From Citrus sinensis (taxonomy: Eukaryota > Streptophyta > Magnoliopsida > Sapindales > Rutaceae), in assembly GCF_022201045.2 (NCBI RefSeq), contig NC_068560.1, positions 33,505,001-33,569,000 on the forward strand: 64,000 nt of DNA, read 5' to 3'. Position 1 is the first letter of the stretch. Every line of letters starts with the position of its first letter. Position numbers and translations under genes: made by a program. Below, in pieces: positions 1-11,355 of this stretch. The notes beneath the pieces were generated by a model. The model saw only the letters and a list, made by a program, of their open reading frames with translations, was not told where the DNA came from and ran no database searches.

Positions 1-692
1 CATGATGCTGCTTTCAAAATCTTGATTCATTTTTCTGTAAATATAAGATTCTGATGAAGTTTGAGGGTTCCTGCGATCAGCTTTCAACGCATCGTCGGGT
101 CAAATTTTTGTTGCTTTTAGTTTCCCAATTAATTTCTTTCTCAATTATCAGCTTCAGCAAAACTAAACTAGCACAACTACCTAGCTATTACTTTGTATTC
201 GTGTGTTATTTGAGGCATGTATTGTATCCTACATATTGATATTATGATTATGTGGTCTGGCATGATTTTGAGAAGGTCATGTACTCATGTTTAGCGTTCA
301 AATTAAAAGAAAGTGTTCATTTGTACATTACTGCTTTAACGCTAAGGACAAGATTAGGTTAGGTATTAAAAGTTTATAAATGATTTAAATGAGAGATTCA
401 AGTGTTGTTTTGCAATAAAATTATGTCTAGTGTTTTTATTTATTTGTCTTATCAATTATTTAGTTCTTAAGTCCGTTTATGATTATTTTTTAGAGGATCA
501 AAAGTAATTTTTAAAAATTAAAAGTTAATTTTAATGTTTCATAATTTTTTAAAAATCTACTTTAGCAAAATAAAAAAATTTTAAAAATTATTTTTGGTGC
601 TCAAACGCTTGTTGTGAATTGTGATTAGTAACACCCATTAAGTTGTGACAGACTAAGCAAACCCCTACTGCTTTTTCTTATTCTAATTATTA
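1..692. other. AT-rich intergenic DNA, no gene recognised
   Basis: Only a short 61-codon reading frame without recognisable motifs is present. It could include the 3' untranslated region of a gene left of the window, but nothing in the sequence proves this. Confidence 0.5.
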
Positions 693-1585
693 GGGATATT
701 ATTATTGTACCACCAAAGTTATTCTGACATATTATGTCAAACTATAATCTGCTGAAAAGTGCATTTTACCATTACACGTTTGCATTGTTATTAATTTACC
801 ACCTTTCCAATTACAAAAAATTAATATTTAACAGAAAATGAGTTAAAAATCGATTTTACCCCACGAGAATAAAAGACAATTTTATCCTTTGAAAAAAAAG
901 AAACAATGAACAAAAATAAGATTTAGAAAACAACTAAAAATTGTAATTAATAAAAAGTAATAAATAATATGCAGAATTACGATAAACAAAAAAGAAAACA
1001 ATTAATAAAAAATTTATGTTTCAAAATTAATATTATAACCTATGAAATTCAAGTATTAATCACAACTAAAAATAATAACAATTTATAATAACAATAACAA
1101 TTAATAAGATTTAGAATACAACTGAAAATTCTACTTAATAAAATTAATGAACAATATGCAGAATTATGACAAAAAGCAAAAATAATAATAATAAATTCTG
1201 CTTCAAAATTAATATTATAATATATGAAATTCAAGTATTAATCACGACAAAAAACAATAATAATTTAATTAAGGAAAAAATTAATGAGAGAGAGGGGCTG
1301 ATTTTGGGGTTATCAATTTCTTAATTCTCTAATTATTTCCCTTGAGTTTTTTTACTTTGTTTTATTGTTTATTTTACACTTGCAATGTAGTGTTTTGTCT
1401 TCAATAGGAAATGTCTTTGATGCCCTTATGACATCAACAAAACATCAGTAAATTTTTAACTTTTTAACAGAAATGTGATAAATTAATAACGGAACAAACA
1501 TTTGGTGGTAAAATGTATTTTTCGACAAACTATGGTACTGACATTATATGTTAGAATAACTTTAGTGGTAAAATGATAATATTAC
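693..1585. mobile_element. Long-TIR MITE-like element (893 bp)
   Basis: The ends are inverted repeats of roughly 100 bp. The left end reads ATATTATTATTGTACCACCA, and the complement of the right end reads ATATTATCATTTTACCACTA; both continue through a shared AAAGTTATTCT and TTATTAATTTA. The flanks are TAATTATTA on the left and TTATTATTA on the right, an 8-of-9 match. That would fit a 9-bp Mutator-type duplication, but the right flank is a trinucleotide run, so chance is possible. There is no coding capacity inside. The interior is largely a direct duplication (see 915-1270). Confidence 0.75.
915..1270. repeat. Direct tandem duplication of ~185 bp
   Basis: Two adjacent diverged copies share the order AAGATTTAGAA, AATATGCAGAATTA, TTCAAAATTAATATTATAA and GAAATTCAAGTATTAATCAC. 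They make up the interior of the surrounding inverted-repeat element. Confidence 0.75.
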
Positions 1586-3095
1586 TTATTATTATTATTA
1601 TTATTATAAATTAACAAAAAATAATATTTATCATATGCCTATATATCTTTTCTCAACAACCATAGGTTTAGCTCACAACAATAATAATAGCTTAAAAACC
1701 ACATCCCCACAGGCCACAGCTAAACAGGCCCCATATTGGAGATGGCATTTGCCGTCTAAACTCTGTGTTTCTGGAATTTTCGACAATCCATGATACATTA
1801 ATTTTCAGGATTGTGTCAGCCGAAGCCCGAGTGCATTCACATGACAAAAAATTTTAGCTAGTCAGATTAAATAATCTTCCTATTTTTTTTATTTTTTTCA
1901 GATAACCGTACTTATGCAAAGTCTGACAATTTCATAGCAATCCCCGAAAAGGAAGATATAATTCAACTCTCTTTTTATTCACGCTTTATAAGCATTTCCT
2001 CAGTTATTGCCTTTGATAACTTATTCAATACTGAAAGTTAATTATATAACACGTAAATTAAACGTACTAAATTGTGTAATTTTGAAAATAGTCAAAACTT
2101 ATAACAAATAAATAAATGGCAGGTATTATTCTGGGAAATTCTCTTGCACAAGTTGTGATATCATACGACTTTGAAAATTTCACCCCGTCTACATCGGCTC
2201 ATACGAATATATCTGCCCATCCCAATCCCAATCCCAATCCCCATCCCCATCCCCATCATTGAATACATTTTTTTTTCTTTTTGGGGGGCTGAATTACTGG
2301 GTTGATTTTTCCAAGTCACTTACTCAGAAACGTCAATGCTGGAATATTTTTTTTTTTATCTTAACACGAGGTATTTTAGAGAGGGTTCCAATTGTAGGAG
2401 ACACCTTTAAATCCGTACCAAAACTTAGATTATAAGTTTCCGCTTGAATTGGGAGGTACATGTTCTTCCAACAAAAATAATTTTCCAGCAACTTAAACTG
2501 AAGAACAAACTCAATCAAACCACTTAAAAAAACTCCATTGTCAGAAGACTTTAATAAGTAACAAAAAAAATTAGACGAGTCTTAGGTCAGCTGAAAAGTA
2601 TGTTGGTACAGAAAGTTTGATACGAATCTAGATTTTTATGCAAATTGCAAAAGCAAACAAATTAGTCCGTGTTACATACAACACAGCAACCGAAGGACTT
2701 GCAATTATTTGTACTTTCATTTGTTTGTGAAAATTTGCACGGTACCCAGGAGTCGTACTTTGGTCAACAAAACTCGTACGGTTTGTTGCGTGGGTATTTG
2801 TAATTCGTAAAAGGTGGGGGCGGGGGGAGTGGGAAAAAAAAGGAAAAGATACTTTTCAAACTACAACCATTTAGGTTTTGTTTGAAATTATTATATTAAA
2901 AATGGTAAGCTAGAGAAAGATGAGAGAAATAAAGAAGAAAAGAAAAAAATAAGAGTGAATAGATAAAGAGAGAAGATAAATTTTTTTTTATTTTTCTATC
3001 ATCTTTTTCTACATCAAAAATAATTTTTATTATATTTATATGCACGTACTTAATTTTGAAAGTTCAATAGTTACATAGTTATAATATTTGTTAAT
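1586..3095. other. Intergenic DNA, no gene recognised
   Basis: Low-complexity AT-rich DNA without a convincing coding frame. It contains a C-rich hexanucleotide run at 2217-2257. Confidence 0.5.
2217..2257 (+). repeat. Hexanucleotide microsatellite (CCCAAT)n/(CCCCAT)n
   Basis: The unit shifts from CCCAAT to CCCCAT within about 41 bp, giving a short C-rich strand asymmetry. Confidence 0.9.
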
Positions 3096-3105
3096 ATATA
3101 CCCTA

Positions 3106-4738
3106 GTACGGGTCCAACTACCTTGCATCATGGATTTGGTACCCCACTTCTTTGTCTCTTAGCGAATGAACCTTTAGATTGTGAACAAAAGTAGCTAACA
3201 CCTAAGATTTAACAGTTGAAAAATGAGTAACCGGTTGAAGCTGTAGTACTAGTAAAACGAAAACAAAAAAGATAATTCAATCTAAATTCACAGAGCTCTC
3301 TCTCACATCTCTCTCTCTCCGTGAATACTCTTGTACTTCATCCATAATTGACTGTCACAACTCTCTCATCGTCACAGTTCTACAAGTAAAATTAGATGTT
3401 GCATTGAGAGAGAAAACTGCTGTTGCATCTCGACTTTGTGTGCTATTGCTATTACGTCTCTGCTCTATTACTACTGTAATTGAGGATCGACGGCTACTGC
3501 TGTCACTACTTCTCGGCTCCGTGTGGTGGTGTTGCTGCGTCTCTGCTCTGATTCGGCTAGTGATGGCGGCGGTAGTCCTGCTGCATCTATGTGGGTAAAT
3601 TTTGCGGCATCTATTCTGTTCATATGATTATTAATTGATTTTGTTTTTCTGGTTTTTTGTTTATATGATTGTTAATTGATTTTGTTCCCCTGGGTTTTGT
3701 TCATATGACTGTTAATTGATTTTGTTTGTTCTTTTCTTTACTTGTTGTGATAAATTCAAGAAGTATGAGTTCAAATTGTTTTGAATGTATGATATGTGAA
3801 GGTCCTGCCTACAATTACTTTGGGCTAGTGTGTCAGTTGCAGGCTTTGTGGAGGGTCAGGTAAATAATTTATGAATAAATTGAAGAATTGGTGATATAGG
3901 TGGTTACGGCTGAAATTGCAGAAGAGTTTTCTTCAATTTCTACCCAGCAAGTAAATGTGATATTTACAATCTCAACAGACAAGAGAGTTAACAAGACAAC
4001 TTTGCTATTCAATATGTGTTTCATTAATTCACTTGGGTATTGAAACCCCAAAACTTTACTAACACACAAATTAATTAATTGATATAAGCTCTATTTTTTA
4101 ATGCAACACCTTATGCCATCAATTTACATAACCATAACAAAAATCTTCAGTTACAAGATAATGCCCCATAATATAGAATATTCAACAATAAAACATGCAT
4201 GAAAATAAATGCAAGTGAATCAATACTTTGAAAACCATTCACCCATAAAATAAGAGTGCCACAATGAATACCCAAAGCCACCAACAAAATTTAAAAAAAA
4301 AGTAATTTGTGTAAAATGTTAATAGAGCCAAGCAAAGAAAACACAAGAAATAAGAGTATTGTTATTTTACCTGAAGAACTAGGGTGCCAACTCCAGCATC
4401 TCCAACTAAAACAATAATACATTTACCGATGGAAAATGTAGAATGTTCAAGACCTTCGTAGCCAGTTTCAATGGCAAGGGGAACACTTGCAGTCTCAACT
4501 CCATATATTAGTTTGTTATTTGTTTAAACACGTAAGTTGTAAAATATTTTCAACCTATTACATGTGCTTTTTAACCAATCAGTTTTTTCCCTCCAGGTGA
4601 CCGACCATAACTTGTTTCTTAGGTTACTCCTGTTTCTCTCTGTGTTTCTTTTCCAGCTGTTAGATGAAATCTAACGCTGACTTTGGTAAATGACAAACGA
4701 GTGGGGTACGAAACCTATGATGCAAAGTAGTTTTGACC
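3106..4738. mobile_element. Mutator-like element with captured gene exon (Pack-MULE candidate)
   Basis: The decamer ATATACCCTA occurs at 3096-3105 and again at 4739-4748, directly flanking the element, which is the duplication size of Mutator insertions. The terminal sequences are inverted: left AACTACCTTGCATCATGG...GTACCCCACTTCTTTGTC, right complement AACTACTTTGCATCATAGG...GTACCCCACTCGTTTGTC, with weaker similarity for another ~60 bp. The outermost few bases are unequal. No transposase is visible. Near the right end a single exon of a quinone-oxidoreductase gene is present (4371-4501). A non-autonomous element carrying a host gene fragment is the definition of a Pack-MULE. Confidence 0.85.
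4371..4501 (-). pseudogene. Quinone-oxidoreductase / 2-alkenal-reductase exon fragment
   Basis: The minus strand translates without interruption to a peptide containing ASVPLAIETGYEGLEHSTFS and then VLVGDAGVGTLVLQ, followed by a GT splice-donor-like GTAAAA. In zinc-independent medium-chain reductases of the FaQR/AOR type this is the segment leading into the nucleotide-binding glycine motif, usually GGAGGVGSLV; here it is GDAGVGTLV. Only this one exon is present; the N-terminal catalytic part and the rest of the Rossmann fold are missing. It lies inside a Mutator-like element, so transposon capture is the likeliest origin. I see no sign that it is expressed. Confidence 0.8.
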
Positions 4739-4979
4739 ATATACCCTAATCATATATATATCTATGAGTATCAATAACTTTATCTCGCGACGTACGGGTG
4801 TAAATGTGGTTTAAAAGACTTAATCTCAACTACTCTTAGAGAGGCAAGAATGTTTTGTTTTTGAAATTCATGGTAGAGGTTAATGAAGATATATTTTATT
4901 TAGAAGAAGATTAATTAAATCATATTTAGGTGACGCACACGCTGCAATGAGGCTTATTTTCAAATTTTGTACGGGGCTC

Positions 4980-4980
4980 A

Positions 4981-5062
<82 letters not shown>
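4980..5062. repeat. Compound microsatellite (AC)n(AT)n
   Basis: About ten AC units pass directly into about thirty AT units, a long uninterrupted self-complementary dinucleotide tract. Confidence 0.97.
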
Positions 5063-5071
<9 letters not shown>

Positions 5072-5175
5072 GAACTACGTTTCACGCGGCTTTGAAAAAA
5101 GAATTTAATATTATTTTTTTTTACTTTACACTTGATGAAACTGATAAAAAATATGAATTGATTTTTTTTTTAAGA

Positions 5176-5510
5176 TGAGGCAGCCTTACAAAAAAACAAA
5201 AACAAAAAGCTATTAGCCAGCAATACAAATAAAGAAGCAACGCAAGATAAAGAATAAAATGAGAGAATATATTATAGAGTGATTTTATTCATTCCAATTG
5301 TGTGTGTACAAAACAAAAAAGATGAGCTCTCCTTTTATAGTTACATAATCACTCCATGAAATTAATGAAAAATTATGGATCATAATTCCTTGTGAGATAG
5401 TGGGAGTTATAGGGAAGTTAAAGGTTGCTAATGGGAAATAGTGGGGAGACTAAGAGATATATGTTATGAACATCTACATTTATTTTAATAAATTCATAAC
5501 ACTCCCCCTT
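5176..5510 (-). mobile_element. LTR plus polypurine tract of a truncated copia-like retrotransposon
   Basis: Read on the minus strand, a purine tract (AAGGGGGAG, 5502-5510) is followed directly by TGTTATGAATTTATT at 5501. A promoter- and leader-like stretch comes next (ACTATAAAAGGAGAGCTC, then a pyrimidine-rich leader), ending near GGCTGCCTCA at 5176. A PPT followed by a TG...CA block of about 326 bp is the layout of a 3' LTR. The matching internal region and the other LTR are not recognisable in the adjacent 5511-5740 stretch, so this is a remnant. Confidence 0.6.
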
Positions 5511-6329
5511 AGATGTTCATTACAAAGAATATGCCTAATTAAAATCTTTATATAATTGTTATTGTGTAATAACAATCAAATTAATTATGAGAAGATGAAA
5601 AATCAAATTTAAAAGAAAATTTCTCTATTTATTAAATAATAGAGAATATATAAAGATGAGAAATGGTGATGTCACATCAACCCATCAAGTTCTAACTTTG
5701 TATATATATATATAGATATGAACGAGATCAAAGGGGTCGCCGACCAAACCTCATGACATGCTTTTCATTTGTTGCCACGTGTTTCTCAATGACACCGAGA
5801 TGAAGATTGCCAAACAAAAATTGGTAGCTAGCATGCATATAAACAAGTAATTATTTACAATTTGAAGACCAATTTGTACAGATAAACAACAAATCAACTT
5901 AAAAATGATCATTTTAAAATCTGTGGGACTTCTTGCTCCCATTTTTTAAACGACAACTGGCAAATTACTTCTGCTCCTGACAAGAAATTGTTGTTAGAAC
6001 ATTAAATCAAGAGGGCCACCAAAAGACAGTGACTCAAGAAAAACAAAAAGAAGACAATGGATATGGGCACCACAGTCTGTAATAATCATAGAGGGAGATG
6101 TGAAGCTACATTATTTGGAGGAGGATAGGTATGGAAGTTTAACCACAAAAAAGAATAAAAACATAAAAGATCTTAGCCAGAAAACTAAATGAAACCAGAA
6201 ACCCTAAAGATTATATCAATTTTGCAATCAAAGAGACAAAGACCCTTGCCGGCCCACGAACCTTCTTGCTAGCTTCCTCAGCTCTCTTGTTACCACAACA
6301 TCATTGTTTCATTTTCTCATATAAATCTC
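5511..6329. other. Intergenic DNA upstream of the calmodulin-like gene
   Basis: No coding frame is supported. The right part should hold the promoter of the downstream gene. Confidence 0.5.
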
Positions 6330-6337
6330 TATATAAA
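6330..6337 (+). promoter_or_regulatory. TATA box of the calmodulin-like gene
   Basis: TATATAAA lies 110 bp upstream of the proposed ATG at 6447. That leaves a leader of about 80 bp if transcription starts some 30 bp downstream, normal for a plant gene. Confidence 0.65.
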
Positions 6338-6446
6338 CCCAGTAAAGTGTTAAATCTAGAGTCAGTGGAAATGTAGAACTGGAATTGCATCTCTGGATTG
6401 TTAGTTAGTTAATTAGCATTGTATATTATTGTCACTCACTCACAAT

Positions 6447-6956
6447 ATGGCTCCTCTTACCGCCAATGACTTGCAAAGAATTTTCGAGAAGCTTGATCGA
6501 AATGGCGATGGCCTGGTGAGCTTGGAGGAACTCAACTGGGTTCTTGAAAGAATTGGGGTACATTTTACCCTTGAAGAGCTTGAAGCCCTAGTTGAAAAAC
6601 CAAGCCTCTGCTTCGATGAATTCTTGTTCTTCTGTGATTCCATCATATCGAATAATAATAATAATAATCCCAATGCTGCTGCTGATGCTTCCCAGAATGC
6701 TGATGAAGCAGCTGATGATGACAGCGGCGACGAAGAGATCAGTGATCTTTACAAAGCGTTCAGTGTGTTCGATGTGAATGGTGATGGATTCATTACAAGC
6801 GAAGAGCTTCAGAGTGTGTTGGCGAGACTCGGATTGTGGGATGAGAAAAGCAGCCAAGATTGCAGAAGCATGATTTACGTGTATGATACCAATTCTGATG
6901 GGGTTCTTGATTTTGAAGAATTCAAGAACATGATGCTTCGTAGTACTGTTTCTTAA
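6447..6956 (+). CDS. CML44: Calmodulin-like Ca2+-binding protein, CML44-like
   Basis: This intronless gene encodes a 169-aa EF-hand protein, a Ca2+ sensor expected to bind targets when loaded. Canonical loops are at residues 17-28 (DRNGDGLVSLEE), 109-120 (DVNGDGFITSEE) and 147-158 (DTNSDGVLDFEE), each with the 1-3-5-12 acidic ligands. The second EF-hand (about residues 52-65) has lost its loop ligands, so three sites should bind. A linker with an asparagine run and an acidic stretch separates the two halves. The start is set at the first ATG (MAPLTANDL); an upstream TTG in frame is not used. The N-terminus, the missing second site and the length fit the Arabidopsis CML43/CML44 group, which is linked to stress signalling. 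The exact orthologue name is from recall. Confidence 0.9.
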   Translation: MAPLTANDLQRIFEKLDRNGDGLVSLEELNWVLERIGVHFTLEELEALVEKPSLCFDEFLFFCDSIISNNNNNNPNAAADASQNADEAADDDSGDEEISDLYKAFSVFDVNGDGFITSEELQSVLARLGLWDEKSSQDCRSMIYVYDTNSDGVLDFEEFKNMMLRSTVS

Positions 6957-7829
6957 TTCGTTATTAATTTCGTGCCTGTTAATCTTGACCTTGTTTTTTT
7001 TTTTTTTTATAATCTGTGAAATTATGTTGATTATATGATGGTCGTAATTTGTTAGACCCGAGATCAACATAATTAGCCGAGCTTATTAGATTATTTGTTG
7101 TTTTGTTTAATCTTATATATGTGTGTGTGTGTGTACGTATGATCCTTCAAATAATGCGTGTACATTGTGTAATTCTGTGTTAAAAATGTTTAAAATAGTA
7201 TTATCTAGTTGGAGTTTTATAGTATCTCTCCGAAAAATCCATGTCCGTTTTAATTAAATAAAGCTTTCAATTATTATGTTTAAATAATTTATAGAATTGT
7301 TACATCAATTTTCGTATTACAACCGATATGGCACTAATTCAATCATAGAATCATTCATAAAGTTATTTTAAATATTTAAAATAATATTACTTAGGGGAGG
7401 ATCCCGTTCTTTATATTGATAAACATTTTTTTTTTTCAAAAAAAAGATAGAGATACATGCGTAGAGCCGAAGTATAATTATTAACCATAGATCCATGAGG
7501 ACGGAACTCTAAACAAACAATGGGCCAGAAACTTCTGGAGAGATTAGAAAATCTATACAATTCTTTTGTTTGAATCTCGGAATCACAACCAACATCCAAA
7601 GGCAATTATTGCATCTTCAGCTTCCAATTCCAAGTTCAAGTGCCAAATCTAGTCAATCAAATATCAAAATCATCTATATATAGAGGATTAGACTATTTAG
7701 ATGCCACAAATAAGTCTCAAAAAATTTCAGCCACGTATTGTATGCCAGCCGCAAGAAGAACAAGTCAACTGACGTAGGCAATCCTAAATTCCAACCAAAG
7801 AAATCGGTTCCCCGACCCCAAAAATAAGA
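6957..7829. other. 3' flank of CML gene and intergenic DNA
   Basis: Contains the 3' UTR (a poly-T tract near 6991-7007 and a GT microsatellite near 7117-7133) and then AT-rich DNA without a supported gene. Confidence 0.5.
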
Positions 7830-7991
7830 TAGTGATGATAGAGCTCATAAATTCTTTTAATGTGACATTAATTCATTGGTTGAATAAAAATAAAAAATAA
7901 AAAAAATTATGTGGGCCAAGAGATATTTAATTCAATCAATTTTATTATGCCACATCAATTTGTATAAAAATTTGTGACTGTATTATTATTC
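7830..7991 (-). mobile_element. Small MITE, copy 2 of the 51721-51922 family
   Basis: 162 bp with imperfect inverted ends. It is flanked by AAAATAAGA (7821-7829) and AAAATAAAA (7992-8000), an 8-of-9 match. The complement contains ATGTGGCATAATAAAATTG and TTGAATTAAATATCTCTTG, nearly identical to the copy at 51721-51922, whose 9-bp duplication is perfect. It is non-coding. Confidence 0.8.
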
Positions 7992-8350
7992 AAAATAAAA
8001 ATCAGATACATCAAATAATTAACTACCAAGTACTCCAACTACCAAACAATTATACACACACGGGTATCTAATAATCATCCACAATATATCATTTCCTTTT
8101 ATCATCGATCATTTATTTATTTTGACACAACGCGGTGCCTCAAAGTTTGTTTTTTATTAGAATTTTTTCTTTTTTTGGTTTTAAATACATCTTTTTATTA
8201 GAGTTACAAATAGAATTTTGGAAAAAAGACAAGATCAACACACACACACACACGTATTTCCCTTGGCCTCGTCTTTAAAAATGCAACTTCTTATCAATAT
8301 ATGAAGAGTATTTCTTAATGGTTAATTTTAGAACACAAGTTAATAGAAAG

Positions 8351-8515
8351 CAGTGGCGAAGTTAAGAGTGGGCTAACCCGGGCTGCAGCCGGGGTTAGCT
8401 TTTTGGAAAAAAAATAATTAATTATAATTTATGAATTTATCTTCATTAATACTTATAAAAATATAAAAATAAATGTAATAGCCCACCCCAAAATATAGTG
8501 CTAGCTTCGCCACTG
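8351..8515. mobile_element. hAT-type MITE (165 bp)
   Basis: Both ends carry the terminal inverted repeat CAGTGGCGAAG (left CAGTGGCGAAGTTA, right complement CAGTGGCGAAGCTA). The flanks are ATAGAAAG (8343-8350) and ATAGAAAA (8516-8523), a 7-of-8 match with the 8-bp duplication of hAT elements. No coding sequence. Confidence 0.9.
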
Positions 8516-9164
8516 ATAGAAAAATATAAAGATCAGAGTTAAGTATGGTTATGATAAATTAAATAGAATGTTACTGACATAAAAAACTTGGCAGGTCTAA
8601 AAACAATTCATACTATTATTTTATTTTATTTTATTTTTTCCAAGATGCAAAACAATTCATATAATTAAGTAGACCTTAACAATAAGTAGTTGGAGAAATT
8701 TATATAATTTTGAAGGTTCATAACTGACTTCATCTAACAAAGTCTTCTTAGAAAATTAGATACATTTGTAGAAGGACTGGTGGCGTATCACTTACTGGGA
8801 GATTTACATTACAAATAGAAAATTTGAGGCAGAAAGTTCAAGATCAACTTATATTGCCATATATTAATGTCCATGATAGGAACATTATTGGCTTACTTTG
8901 ATTACTATCGTCAACTTGTTTTTTGCTTAGAAAATATGGGTCATATCTTTTTTTTCTTTGTTTCTCTTTTCCTAGCTAAAACGTATAGTTTGGATTGGGG
9001 CGATGACTTTGATATTTTTAATTTTAATCTATTCTCCGTAAGGTACGTAACAAAATAGATGGAATTCTTTTTTTAAATAATTACATGTCATGATTGTATA
9101 CAAAGTATTCAGATGTATACTTATAATAAAACTATGATTATATTAATTTAATGCAGGTGCGTTA

Positions 9165-9279
9165 AATATATGTTGAAAAAGTTTTGTTGCCCCTAATGGT
9201 TCTACCCAGCTCGAATCCATATTGTTTAGGGTCCAATGTAATTTTCGGATACAAAATGGTTCAATATAACAAAAAAAAA
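9165..9279 (+). mobile_element. 5'-truncated SINE copy
   Basis: The tail reads TTGCCCCTAATGGTTCTACC, then CTCGAATC, then a GGGTCCAATG-like motif, an ATTTTCGGATAC-like motif and an A-rich end. It matches the 3' half of the complete SINE at 45901-46106. The Pol III promoter half is absent, typical of an incomplete insertion. Confidence 0.7.
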
Positions 9280-9745
9280 TTAATAATTAAAAGTAAGTTT
9301 TATTTATAAATTACATTAATTATGATGCTGGAACGGTAAGTGAAATATATTTGAAAATCAATATATACCTAACGATATTTTGTTTCACAAATGTACTATC
9401 CAAATTAAATTTAGATGTTTTGTGAATCTCCTTCTATTTTTTTTTAAAAAATTTTACAAGTTATATATCTTTCATTATACGTCCTAATTTTTCGCTGAGT
9501 AATGCATAAATTAAGATTTTTAATGAAAAATTTAAAATTTGTAACAATTATATATATATATATATATTAGATGATACTCATTGTGGTGTATGTCGGTTAT
9601 TTCCAATTATTTTTCAAATGGACAATGCTGGGAAGTTGTTCAGAATAAATAGGGGTCAATTTAATGAGATGTTGTGGGCAGCAGCAGTTGATGGGGCTGG
9701 TAGTGTTTTTCTTGCCAAACTTGGGGTGCGTTTTATAGCACTAAA

Positions 9746-10252
9746 TAGGGATGGTAAAAAGCGGGTTTGGGTCTGAGCTTGAACCACTTTAAATTAAGTA
9801 CGAGGGGTTTGGAATTCATTTTTTTAAAATTATTATAAATTTAAAATAAATTAATAATCAACAAATTATTATAGTAATAAATAAATTAAGAAAAATTGAT
9901 ATTTTAAAGTAAAATAATAAATAAAGCAAATAAAATTTTATAAAACTAATTTTCTTTAATAATGAATTCTCTAATTCAAACACTCTGTTAATTAATTAAC
10001 GTATAAGAGAAAATTTAGTATCATAAATTTGGCTTTTTTGAATCATCATTGATTTATAAATTAAGAATTTAAATGTTTTTTAAAGCTACTTTTTCAATTT
10101 TAATTGTATTATTCTAATTTATAAATTTATTTTAAAAAAAAAGTGAGCTTGATCCTGGTCCGAGCTTTTTTTCTTGAGTCCTTGTCCACGTGAGAGCTAG
10201 GCTGAAACCCGCGGTTCTGGGCCGAATGGCCCGGGTTTTTTTGCCCATCCTA
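9746..10252. mobile_element. hAT-like non-autonomous element (507 bp)
   Basis: The left end TAGGGATGGTAAAAAGCGGG is mirrored by the right complement TAGGATGGGCAAAAAAACCC. The flanks GCACTAAA (9738-9745) and TCACTAAA (10253-10260) match in 7 of 8 bases. Both subterminal regions are G/C-rich around an AT-rich core, the same architecture as the 10641-11355 element. No transposase frame. Confidence 0.8.
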
Positions 10253-10261
10253 TCACTAAAG

Positions 10262-10445
10262 TATTTAGTAAACACTAACTGCTGTACTTTAAAAGTTATG
10301 TTGATATAATTTTTTACTTGTATGATGAAAAATTTATTATATTTTAAATATTTTTGTCAAAATTATTTTTTAAAATTATATTCACTATATATTATTAACT
10401 TTTGTTTCATAATTATAATTTTTTTCACAATAGTTGTAGCTGTTA
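10262..10445 (+). repeat. Dispersed AT-rich repeat, copy A
   Basis: Shares an extended block with 41480-41660, including TATGTTGATATAATTTTTTA, TGTCAAAATTATT and TTTTGTTTCATAATTATAA in the same order. It is probably a degraded MITE, but the ends are not clear. Confidence 0.6.
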
Positions 10446-10640
10446 TGAAAAGATCTTATGTGGGAAAAATCTTCTTCTTTTTTCTTCTTTTCACACCTCA
10501 ATTTCAAATAGGATCTTATTGACATATTAAGTTAGGACTAACAGATAAGTTAACATGGAAAAGTTTGATTAATCTTTTGGTGAAATATGATAAAATCTTA
10601 TGTGGGAACGCTCTTATCATATCATCCATGAGACTTCCAA

Positions 10641-11355
10641 TAGGGGTGTCAAAAAAGCCCGCCCGGACCGGACCCGGCCAATCCGGTCCGGGCAAAACCC
10701 GGACCGCATGCATATAAAAACCGGATCCGGGTTTGAAATTCTCAAACCCGGACATTTCCGGGCCCGGGTCCGGGTTCAACACAAAAAACCCGGAACCCGG
10801 ACCGGACCCGGTTTTTTAATAAATTTAAAAAATAAATATATTATATATAAATATATAATTATGAATTTATGATATGTTAGATGTTATTTAAATTTATTGT
10901 GTTGTTGAATTTAATTTATTTATTTTATATATAGATTGAATGAGTTTAAGTTAGAAATTAGATGAATTTAGGTATTAGAAAGTAGATTGAAATAATTTTT
11001 ATTTATCATTTGTGCAAAATTTGCATTGTTAATGTGTTATATATTTGTATTTGACTATTTTCTTTTTTAAAGTTTGAGATTGAATGAGTTTATTTGATTA
11101 TTTTCTTTTTTAAAATTTACATTGTTAGAGAAATGAAAAAAAAATTAAAGAAAAAAATTGAAAAAAAATTGAAGTTATCACATGCGGGTTTTAAAAACCC
11201 GGATCAAAACCCGGACCCGGAAGGTGCCGGGCTCAAGCCCGGACCGCACTCGGAAAAACCGGGTTTTAACCCGGGTCCGGGCTTGCATTTCTCTCATCCG
11301 GTCCGGTCCCGGGCAACACCAAAACCCGGACCGGACCCGGATTTTGCCAAGTCTA
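10641..11355. mobile_element. hAT non-autonomous element with CCGGACCGG subterminal arrays
   Basis: 715 bp, flanked by a perfect 8-bp duplication ACTTCCAA (10633-10640 and 11356-11363). The terminal repeats are TAGGGGTGTCAAAA and, as complement of the right end, TAGACTTGGCAAAA (10 of 14). Each end carries about 150-170 bp of very GC-rich DNA dense in ACCCGGACC/GGTCCGGGT words on both strands, around an AT-rich core. Such subterminal motif clusters are where hAT transposases bind. The short Pro/Gly/Arg-rich frames here are by-products of the repeats. Confidence 0.93.

Noticed and set aside
3404..3598. Leu/Val/Cys-rich 64-codon frame resembling a membrane peptide
   Set aside because: Lies inside a Mutator-like element, has no homologue that I recognise, and its hydrophobicity follows from base composition.
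6588..7070. 160-codon frame on the minus strand over the calmodulin-like gene
   Set aside because: Antisense shadow of a well-supported EF-hand gene; it has no domain and begins in the 3' UTR.
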